From Helicoverpa zea (lineage: Eukaryota; Arthropoda; Insecta; Lepidoptera; Noctuidae), in NCBI RefSeq assembly GCF_022581195.2, contig NC_061476.1, forward strand, positions 5,688,098 through 5,752,097: DNA of 64,000 nucleotides, written 5' to 3'. This document shows positions 13,901-25,900 of this stretch, one piece after another. The notes under the pieces are model-generated. The model saw nothing but the letters and a program-made list of their open reading frames with translations. It had not been told where the DNA came from and searched no databases. Position numbers and translations under genes: made by a program. Numbering within the stretch: the stretch's first letter is position 1; the number at the start of each line of letters is the position of its first letter.

Positions 13901-16900
13901 TAATATGCATTCTATGAAGTAGATAATGTGACGGTAGCTCTAATAATAACTTTCTCTTAGTCACAATCAACATCGTAAAGGTTGAAAGTTAGAATTTAAC
14001 GATAAATTGTGTCACACGGACGCTCCTGTCACTCCTGATAAATTGATTGTTTGTTTGTATAATATAACGAATGATGTAGCTAAAATGCTGCTTCATTGTT
14101 TACGTTTTTTAATAACTAGTAGCTTTATCTAATCTAGAATTATCGATCTTACGTCTTCTATGAAACTGATAAAACTGACAGAGGATTTCGTAAATATTTT
14201 TCATTGATTAACTATCCACCCTATAAAGAGGTGCAAATTAATAATAGACTGTTATCTGTTTCAGTTCCGTCCGCGCCTCAAAACCTGACAGCCAACAACG
14301 TAACTACAGATGAAGTTCACCTCTCATGGGCCCCGCCATTGACCTTCACTCTGCGCACCCTTCCCGACAGAAACCTTGACCTGAAGAGTCAAACTCTAGT
14401 CCCTGACCAAGACCAGTCAGCTTCTAACAAGAAGTTAGAGCCACAAGGCGACGAACCAGTCAATGACGTCTTAAGCCAAGACGCAATCACTGCAGAAAGA
14501 CAGAAAGACTTTGAATACTCCTCCTATAACTGGTACAAGAACGATAAACACAAATATAAGGACGACTACTCCTCTCACGTCCTTATCGATGACTACAGAC
14601 ACAAAAGGGATGTCCGAACACATAGGCATAGAAAAAGATGGCCGGAAAACGATACCGACACAAAACTGCACTTCGAGAAAAATCTTGAAGTGTTAGAAGC
14701 TCACCCAGATGAGCAAAAGGAGGTTGTGAAGAAGTCCTTTGCACAGCCTAAGCATAGAGAAAATACACAGGTTGCTTATGTGCTTTATTATGAGCAAGGA
14801 GTACCAAGATATGACGTGAACATTGTCAATGGCACACAGAATTCGGCCGATGTGAAAAGAAAGAATGTTTTCCCAAGTGACTTGGGTATGGAAGACTATT
14901 CGAGGGCGACGAAGAATTTGACGCTGCTTAACACTTCCGGGAAGGTGACGAAAGTCGTCGGTTTCCGCCTGAGGAATTTAAGTAAGTGCGGTCATTTGGC
15001 TTTGTTTAATAGTCTTTGAGAAAGTGGTTATTGTTGTTTTAAAGGGGCTATTTGTGGGTTTGCGTAACTAGCGAACTGCCCCGGCTTTGTATTGGTAAAT
15101 TAAAATTGTCAATACTCAAACCCTTATCAGGAACCACTCTATCGGTAATACCTTCAGTTCGTAAAACTCAACGTAAATACGTTCAGTATTTGTTGAGTTT
15201 TTCGCAAACAGTCAGACAATTGCAACGAAGGATTTTGGTATACATAAACATGTATGTAGTAATGTACTGAAGAATATTATAATTAATACATGCAAGCGAG
15301 GTGTTAATTCAAAAGTCGTAACGCTTTTAATGACCAATTTGGTTCAGTGGAGACCTCGACCTTCTGTGTAGGAAGTAGGTACACTAACTCACGGGCTCAT
15401 CCAATTAGCTGCCTGAATGCTATTAGGCTGTCTTAATTGTCTGGATTACTAAGTGTTTTTTATGTAGTTTTAAAACGTATTTACATGCATAGTTCTGTAA
15501 AAAAAAATAAGTATTAACTATGCTAGCTGTTTCCCGCGGTTCCGTCCGCGTCTCGAGGGAACTTATTTTCGGACCCGGATAAAAAGTAGCATTATATCCT
15601 TTCTCTGGTTCCAACCCTAGATTTAATAGCTTAGTATTTGATTATTCTTAATACTCAATACTCAATGACTTTATTGCATTCCATAATGTGTACAGGCTGG
15701 TGGGTAAAATTAAAAGAAACAATTATGGACCCTGTCGGGCACAGCAAAGTTAGTTTTTAGAGGAGAGGACGAAGAGCGCTTTTTAAACATAATAATATTG
15801 AATTAAATGTAGAAAATCTTATTATATTTAGATATTTGAGTAGGTATTATTTCTGTGTAGATTTATTTACATTTTACTTATTTATTATTTATTAAATTTA
15901 TATTCGTTTATTTATATATTATTAATTTATATTATAAATATTCTATATTATATATTAATCGTTATTAATTATTTTATTTATTTATATTTATTTATAAATT
16001 AGCTGTAGTTTTTTTTTATTTTTAGGGTTCCGTACCTCGAAAGGAAAAAACGGAGCCCTTATAGGATCACTTTGTTGTCCGTCTGTCTGTCTGTCTGTCT
16101 GTCAAGACCCTTTATCTTAAGAACGCGTAGACGTATCAAGCTGAAATTCACATGAAATACTCGGGTCTATTGTCCCTTTAGGCTGTGAAAATATCAAGCT
16201 TCTAAGCCAAGCCAATCAAAAGATACAACCGATTATGTCGATATTTTCAACAAATTCTCGACACTCGCAAAGGAATCAAAACCTACAGGGTACTTCCCGT
16301 AAACTCAGAATCTTGAAATTTGGCATGAAGCATTGTTATATAATGCAAATATAGGAAAAATTGCGAAAATCTCATTTTTTTTTGTTATATAATATAATAA
16401 AAATATTTTAATAAAATGAAACTTACTACCTTATTTCTCACGAACGAATAAAGGTACCAAATTGAAATTTATACCAAATACCTAGGTCTATTGTCCCTTT
16501 AAGCAATGAAAAAATCAAACTTCTAAGTTAACGCGATCAAAAGATACAGCAGTTTTACCGACACCTTAGACGAATTTCCGTCACACGCTAGGGAATCAAA
16601 ACCTACAAGGTACTTCCCGTGAACTCAGAATCTTAAAATTCGGCACGAAGCAACGTTATATAGTACAGATAAAGGAAAAATTGCGAAAATGATAAATTTG
16701 AAGTTACATAAAATATTAAAATATTATTTTTGCTTACATGACATAAAATATTTTTTTAATAATTATAAACTTACTACCTACCCTTTTTCACATGAACGCG
16801 TAGAGATATTAAAGTTTTGAATAAAAAGTGAAATTCATATCAAACACTTCTTAAATATAATGGCCTCTAAACTGTGAAAAATTTTAAATCATTCAAAGGT

Positions 16901-19900
16901 CATTGGGCACCTTAGTATGAAAACCATACCCACGGCGGATACGAACGAAATATAGCACAGTATAATGATAAAGGCTCTGATTTACTATGGCATTAGTCGC
17001 ATCAATGTGAACCATGGGAATCTAGAGAAAATCAGGTGTAAACATCAAATATTTTTTCAATGGGGAATTTAAACGACCAAGTTTGACGGATCTGAGAAAT
17101 CATTTCTTTGTAGTGAAAGAGTATACTCGCCGTTTACTTCCATTGTCATCAGGTCAGGATCTGATGATGGAAATCCTGAGAAATCGAGGGCAACTATCAG
17201 AAATTGTAGGCATGCATAGGATTAAAACTTGATTCTCAGATGAATGTCTGGTGAAACTATCAAACAGTGAAGGTTTAGAGCTTATCTGATGATGGAGACG
17301 TGAGAAAGTCGAGAGAACTCGGTATGTTTTAGTTACGTCGTGTTTGGGCTTATATTATTCGTATTGACGAGAACTTTTCACAAAAGTTAAAAATAAAAAC
17401 TTTTTACAAAAAAAAAACAACTTCTAAAACAACAAGAAAACTGTTTATATGCATCGGTCTAGATCTCGGTGGTTAAATAAATATAGATGCATCCTCTAGA
17501 CACCGACTTCTAGACCGATGCACCTAACATCTTTTTAATTTCTTTCTTGCTTTTGTTTTCTTGTTGCTTTTTTATATGATTGAAGTTGGATTTTTTTGTA
17601 AAATGCTACAAAATAAAATAATGCCGACTTTATAAAACAAAGAAAGGGACAGAATTACACTTTTGTCAAGGCTCTAGAAACGTAAAGCCAGCAGCCCCGA
17701 ATCCTACTCTCTAGAAGTCGTTGTTACAATTCGACAGCTACAAGTCGTCAGGCGGTTTCGAAAAAAACCTGAAACTGGGGCTCTTTAGGTGATTAATCCC
17801 TCAAAAATAAAAGATCCCATTCCTGCAATGGCTGCTTTAACCCAAGTTAGTAGTGAATTCTCATCACCTAAAATAAAATAAGCTCCAACACAAGGTTACG
17901 TTATAAATTGTAAAGGAGTTCCCATAACTATATCTGATCTTAGCTGTCGATCCCACAATGGCAGTCAAACCTATCTTTTTGGAAAGTCTTCGTCAATACG
18001 AATAAAATAAGCCCAAACACGTGGTAGTTGCAACATACCGTTCGGGAGTTCCCTTGACTCTCTGTAGTCTCCATAATCAAATCAGCTCCAAACCTTCACT
18101 GTTTACCAGTACCCTCAAAAATACACTCACATGTCTGGTTATGACTCGATGCGTGCCTGCAATATTCAAGAGTTGCCCTCGATTTCTCAGGGTTTCCAGA
18201 TCCTCATCAGATCCTGGTCATCCGGATTGGCACCTTCCTTCTTTATGAAATGTCTTTAGCAATAAAAACTAGCATTGCAACCTGTACAATCCTCTGAAAC
18301 TGCTTGTCTTTTATATTTTTCAAACGATCCTGGACATTCGTCTCCATGGAATTTTAATAAAATATTTATATTCAAAGAAACGTCATACCATTCTCCACGA
18401 TTTAAAACTACTTTGATTCATGTCCGCCACTTTTTACAAAGCGGGTCAGATATGCCCCATGACCTTTAAGACATAATTAGTTATTTTCAATCAGATTTCT
18501 GAATGATGACTATAAAATGTTGTATATAAATAACTTCAATAAAATAACTTTTACAAGGTACTGGCCTACTATTTTAGTTATATTATAAAATAAAAAATAT
18601 TAACTATTTTGACTGAACGGTTGGCACGAAACTCACTTTTTATCTATACAGCATTTGTACGGAACCCTCGGTGCGCGAGTCCGACTCGCACTTGGCCGGT
18701 TTATTTATTTATGACTCAATAGTAAGAATTTAATTAAAGGTATTGCACGGTAAGTAAGGTAAATAAATTGATATATTAAGTACTGCTTGTTTATTCCAGT
18801 TATCCTAGTTTCCCTAGTTGTATTTATCTTTGAAATATTCGTCAATTGTGTAGTAGCTTTTATCTAAGAGAAATCGTTTTAGTTTATTGGTAAATATATT
18901 ATTTGATTCAGTGTTTTTTATGTATTCTGGTAATTGTTATATCTAAGCTTGTTTGTATCATTGCGGTTTACGCAATTGGTGTCAAGTCGTATAAATAATT
19001 ACAAAATAAATAAATGGTCAAAGATCCTAAAAAATAAAGCAAACAAACAATGCAGAAAATTAATGACGTGGTTCCGTGTTTCCTGTTTCAAATATATATT
19101 TTTTTCCTTTTTAAAAAGACTCATGGCTGTAATGCTGGCTAATTATAAAATGGTTCCCAATTTTTCCTTTGTGTAAAAAAATATAATATTTCCCTAACTC
19201 TAATATTTTTATATATTGTTTTCAGAACCATTCACACCATACAAGATCTGGGTGCGAGCTTTCTACAACTTCTCGCTAGATGGGGTAAAGTCATCCGATT
19301 TGTTGGACCGACTTGGCCCCAAATCGGACCCTCTTTACGTGTTGACAGATGTCAGACCACCTTCTGCTCCGATAATACTGAATCTGACTTGTGATCAGAC
19401 TAAACGTGAGTATTTTATGATCAATATCCAGTAATCTATCTGTAGGATCTAATGCATGTATGTACTTGAATAACAATTTCATATCTTTAACCATGCTCAT
19501 GAATTTCATTTGTGTTAATTTTCCGGTAATTCATTGTTTGGGCCTGACTGATTTATTGAAGCTAGCAGCACATGAAATTATATTATTATTTTGGCAACAC
19601 CACAGATTCAATGAATCTTGGCAACACTGAAATATATGTTTATATTGTATACTATTTTTTATATATTGGGTAAAAAAAAAAAAACCCGGGTTGAGGAGGT
19701 CAGATAAGCAGTCGCTTCTTGTAAAGCACTGGTACTCAGCTGAATCCGGTTAGACTGGAAGCCGACCCCAACATGATTGGGGAAAAGGCTCGGAGGATGG
19801 ATGTATACTATTTTTTAATATGTTTATATAAACAGAACTGTATCAAAAATCTTTAAACTTCATTTTGTAATGCTCAAATATTAAACCACTAAGTTATTAT

Positions 19901-22900
19901 TGTTGTTTTTCCACCAGGTACACTTTACCTCCAATGGCGGCAACCGTTAGAGTACAACAACTCTTTAGACCAATACGTGGTGACATTACGGAAGATTCCA
20001 GAACAACAGCCTCGGACGAGACTCACGCTGCCCACTAACAAGAATGATATTGAAACTACCATACCTATTGTAAGTACAGATAATATATTTTTAAATATTT
20101 TTTTTTCCAGTTTGTTTTTATCAGTAAAACAAAAATTAAATCTGTTAGGGATATAATCTTAAAATGAAAACACTTAGGGTACGGGAATTGAAACTTACTT
20201 TGTTTGTAATACCGCTCACGTCTTTAAGGTTCAGACTCCACCATATTTTAGTTGAGCGAAAGTGTTTTTAAACAACCAATAGAATTTTTCCGCCGTGTGA
20301 TTGAGTTAATGAGTGTTCGGAGGCGAGATGTTAGAATAACGAAATTCTCTCAAAAACTTTTCTACTAGACTGTCAATGCGTGAATGTGTCATGCACAGAC
20401 TTGAAGTAGGCACTAAGGCCCTAAAAAGGTCCTACATGATGTAATTTATTAAATAAATCAATAAATGGACTTGTAACTGTATTTGACTCCGATATAGGAT
20501 ATTTAAGGAAATATTCCAACAAATATGGAACATATATAAGGATAATCCATATAAGGAAATTAACCATAGATACGTTCAGTTGGACAGAACGAAATACAAA
20601 TGTATTTAGGACTGTTTAGTCTGGATTTAATCAATCACTACGTGCCAATACCGCTCATAACATGAGGTAAAATATTAAATATTTATTTGTTATAATGTGC
20701 TTGACGGAACTAGGTTGTTTTAAAGTTACTTGCCTTTAGAACGTATTCTGTTATAGTCCAGTGATTTTTGTGTGAGTAGGTGCTTCATAGTTTTATCTTT
20801 TTTAAATAATTACTACGTTTATAAACTACTAACTTCTTGGTTAAGAACAGCTGCAAAGGCCGAATGAATAAGTTTTATGTGTTATAATAGCAGTATATAA
20901 TATATATTTGACAATAGTCAACAATCCTTTGTCTGTCTGTCACGGTAGTTACGGTTAGTTAGACAACAACGGTGCTAGCAAAAGAAAAGTCTATGTGTAG
21001 AGTACACATAAACTTTCATGCAAGAAGTGTTTTCTATTCAGCTGAAAGGAAATATGGGTATACTGTTGAATCAAAATAAGGTAAATAACTTGTTCTGAAA
21101 AGGAAAAATGGAATAAGCAAACGGGATACTCATGAACTCATGCTCGCTGATACTCATGAAGAATAATTTGTTATATGATTTTCTTTTTCAATTTGTTCTA
21201 CAGGAAGTGGATCTATGGAACGTGACACGGTACGAAGTAAAAGTGTATGCCGTCACACAGTCAGTTGCCAGAGACAAATCTTTCATAAACGGCGAAGAAT
21301 CGAACCCGGAGGTAAGTGTTGTGATCTGCAGTCTCGACAGATATGGCTTGTTTTGAAGCTCATTAATATTACAAAGCCTCGTGAAATTCGTTTTAGATCT
21401 AATTAAGGTGTCAAGTGATGATTTTTTTGCAGTTTTTGTTGTTAATTGTACTGCTAACAAGAGTTTGAAAACTATAACATGCATGTTCGCTTGTAGGAGG
21501 TGTCGAGCGAATGGTGTGCCGCCCACTCTGAAGCGATGTCGCCCAGAGACGTGCCAGAGTCGGAAGGCGTCAGCAACGCCGCGCTGCTGGCCGTCTGCCC
21601 GCTGCTAGTGTTCGCTGTGGCAGTCGCCGTCTTGTACTGGAGGTGAGTTAGCCTTTGATTGGTTTGTTGAGGTTCTGGTAGCTTGCAATAAGTTCCTCAC
21701 CAAAGCTTCCAAAGAATACCGGAGCTTCAGGATCCGATTGATAGATCGAGTTGAAACTGCACTTAAGAAACATGGTGTCAATCAGTAAGAGGTTTTGTTA
21801 AGGGCATTTATGCGTCTTATATTTTGCGCAATAAAACTCATTTTCTTTCTTTCTAAGAGTCTGACAGTCCCTCTTGACGCACCCTGAAGGTATATTTGGC
21901 AACGAGATGTAAGCTCGCGGTGGCGTTGCGCAATTCGAAGCAAAATGGTGCTTTAGGTATTCCCACCTATCGCAATGTATTGAACTGGAATAATATTTTT
22001 AATTTAAGAAAACATAGATCAGAGTTACTTGATTAAATGGATGTGTGTCAAAAATGATTGTGATAAATCTAAATTATAACAGTGAATAGGATAATTGGAG
22101 ATCGGAAATAAATACAGATTGTACTATTTGTTTCTAGATGCAGAGCTCGTTTGAGTAAATGCATTAGCGCTGCTTACAATTACTTGGAGGAAGGAGGCGA
22201 GAGGGCAGTGAGGGCGCCACTCAACTCTTACAAAAAGCCAGGTAAGTTATTCCAAGTTTAAACCAAATTAAGTATTTTTTCAGTAAAAATCTTGTTCTAA
22301 ACATAATGGTGGAAAAAGCTTGATGACCTACAGAACTTTAAAAGAATACAATTTTAAAATTAATTCCTAGCAATTTTGATGAAATGCTGTGGTCTAAAGA
22401 AAGATGCGTCCTGCATGGACGAATCAACGCAAACGCGATGAGAAGTGATCCGAAACCTATTCAAATACGTACGCCGCGCCACGTTAGATAGGGTATTTCC
22501 AAATAAATCGTACTTCTTTATGAGGTTTTCACGTTGGCAGTGGTAAACCGCTCCCCGCTAGTGTCCTGCGCGTCAGGCGCGGCTGCGGGCGACGCGCGCG
22601 GGGAGAGGGCCCGTCCGCCCCGCATGGCGGGTGCGGGGCAGCCTGCGGTGCCCGCACTTAGCTTCCCCGCACACGTCGAAATGCTTTAACTGTCTCTTCA
22701 TTTCACAAAATGTGTTTTAGGTAGCACATAATTCACATGTATAAATACATAAATCATTTTGTAAATTACATGTCAGTTAAAACATTTCGTCATTAATTTA
22801 ACACTTTTTCGAAATTGTGAAATATATACCGTGTGACGACAGAAATAGCGTGCATAGCAAGTGGTGAAAGGCGGGCGTTTTGAGGGCTGTCTTTTGTTTT

Positions 22901-25900
22901 TGACGTTCCAAAAGTGCTCATTTATCAGCCTAATTTGAATAAAAAATTTTGAGTTTATTAAAATTGTTTTTGTGTGGCAGTCGTAAACTGCTCTCCGCTA
23001 GTGTCCTGCGCGTCTGGAGCGGCGGAGGGCGGCGCGGCTGCGGGCGACGCGTGCGGGGAGCGAGCGCGGCCGCCCCGCATGGCGGGCGCGGGGCAGCCCG
23101 CGGTGCCCGCACTCAGCTTCCCCGCGCATGTCGCTGCTTTACATGCTGATGGCGATATTGGGTTTAGGTAAGAAGGATACTGTATTAAGTTTTTATTAAC
23201 ACTAACATATGTTTTAACTTTTTTAAATATTTAATCAAAATAAAACTATATTACTATATTTTATATATTTTAAGCAAAACTATATTAAAAAAAATATACA
23301 AAATAGATAGCCACTGACACCGATTTAATTATAAGTCTTATTTATTATAGGTCACTGACTATGTAAATAAAGTAAAATGACGAAATTGTGTGATTGACTT
23401 TGAAAATCTTGATACTTGCACTTATAGAAGTAGTGAAAATATTATGTGCTAAGTCATTTGAACCGATACAACCATAATGGAATTTTTAATAAAGTTTTGG
23501 TTTGTAAGTAGGTGTAATTTTGATAACAATCATGTTTTATTTTCTTACAGCAAAGAGTATGAGATCGTAGTAGCGAAGTCAGCAGCATTGGGTCACACTA
23601 GTCATCACAGCCACAGACCAGAAAATAGACTGAAAAATAGATACTTGAACATCACAGCATGTAAGTAAAATCGTGACATATTTTTAAATTATTTCTATGA
23701 TTCAGGTCATACTTTGCTTACCAGTTCCATTTTAAGATTTTTTTTTGCAATCCTATTGACGGCTATACGAGATATTATTTTGGAGTCCTATGTATGTTAT
23801 ATGGAATACATAGATTTTTTCTGAGCCGAGTTAAAAATCTTTTACTCCTCAAGTGACATCTTGGCCATAGTATAGTTTATCGGGATAAGGAGAATATATC
23901 ACCCGCGGGAAACATCTAGTGTCTAATATATCTGTTTGTAAACGAATCGACAAAATAAATATTAGCTGAATTAGTTGATTATTTTATCCAGATAATTATT
24001 GAATATCAATTTGTTCCCCAGACGACCACTCCCGCGTCTGCGTGTCTGCGGGCGGTCGCTGCGGCGCGGCGGGCTGCGTGGGCGCCGGCGCCGCGCCCGC
24101 CCGCGGCGCCTGCGACTACGTCAACGCCAACTTCATCGACGGCATGCTGCCGCAGCTGCAGCCGCATCACGTAGCCAGGATACGCAGGAAGCTGGAGAGG
24201 AGGAATAGACCCCACAGGTATGTTCACTTGGCTAGAAAATCACCAGAGTGTGTACCTGTACTGTGAGTTTGAAAGTTAACGTTCAGGATGAAATTACATA
24301 GCATATGGAAATGTTTATTTAATAAAGCTGTCATCGTCTTTTGGTCGTATCTACTACTTTTACTACTTAATAAATTTAGTAACATAGTACTTACTAACTA
24401 ATTCAACTTGATACTTAGTAAACGAGTTATGATAACGTATCAAGAGACCTAACTAACAAAACTCGGAATCGGCACTCTGAAGTCGAATAGAATATGTATT
24501 ACCATCTCCATGATTATTCTTAGCAGGAATTTCTTGTCCGGCTTGGTTTGTTGGATGGCCAATGTCTGTTGTCAGATAACTCTTTTTTTGGAAAGACTAG
24601 ACAACTAATGCTTAATTTTATCTCAATTTACAAAGCTGATCTAGTTTCATACACCTTAGTAAATACAACATGTAAATATAACATACAATCTCACCATTCC
24701 TTTCACAGACAATCATCAGTAAAACCAACGAAACCCCCGCCCAATCTCGCAGAAGGCATAGAGTCTGCCTTCCTGAACATCGAGTTCTCCGGCATCGTGG
24801 AGTCTGACGAACAGAACTCGGATTCTGACAGCGACAGGAGCGATTCTGACTCCGATCTCGACGACGTGTATGTTGATATCGGTGAGTGAAAGTGAAAGTA
24901 TCAAGATAGGTTGAGGTATATACTTCAGTTTTGTGAGTATAAAATGTATGCCAACTGCGGAAATTTGATGTTTTTAACATATTTGTGGATGTCAGTTTGG
25001 TAAGAATATCATAAAAGTATTAGAGAAAACTATACAGCGTGTGACCAGTAGAATTTGTCTTTTTCTACAATTCGATGGACCACCTTTTTACTCTTGCATT
25101 GCTCCAAGACAGAGCTAGACAGTCGTCTTCCATTTTTTCACAATTTTGTTCATATACGTAATCGCTTAACTAGCGGCAATTCGCTCTTTATTTGTTATAA
25201 TTTTAGTTTAGCCTACTAGCTTTGTAGTTACTAGGCTATAGAAATGTCGTGTTACTAAATGCTCGTTTGTCTCGCAGAGGGCGTACCAACCCGCGTGAAA
25301 CTAGAATGGCTAGTGTGGCGACGACGGTACATCGCGACCCAGGGCCCCACGCCGGCAACACTGGACGCCTTCTGGCGCATGATATGGCAACATCGAGTGC
25401 ATACTGTGGTCATGATCACTAACCTCGTCGAGAGGGGACGGGTATGTATTCAAATGTGATAAATAATTATTAAAAAAAAAATGGCGACGTTACATAGCCA
25501 TGCTGGCAACACCGGACGCCTTCTGGCGCATGATATGGCAACACCGATTGCACACCGTCGTTATGATCACTAACCTCGACGAGAGGGGACGGGTATGTAT
25601 TTAATTATAAGATGTTTTGCGAGTTAAAGGGATGAAAGCTGTTAGTAAATAATCAATTGTAGAAGTGGGGGAAAAGATCGCGCTTTTATATTTTCTTCTA
25701 CTTTTTTTGGGTATTTAACACTATTTAATAAAATAATTTTGCAAAACGCCGATGAATAAAGCGCTCCAATTGATCAAATTATCCTCGCGTTTGCTTTCAC
25801 TTAAATTATTTCTACGTATATAACAGTGTCCAGGCCGATTGTCGGTTACAGCGGCGGTTCTCATATAAGGAGATCAGCCAGCTGCGCAAGACATTATAGT

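Noticed and set aside
24618..24980. 120-residue minus-strand frame
   Set aside because: Antisense of the acidic exon at 24709-24881; Arg-rich reading arises from the Asp/Ser codons.
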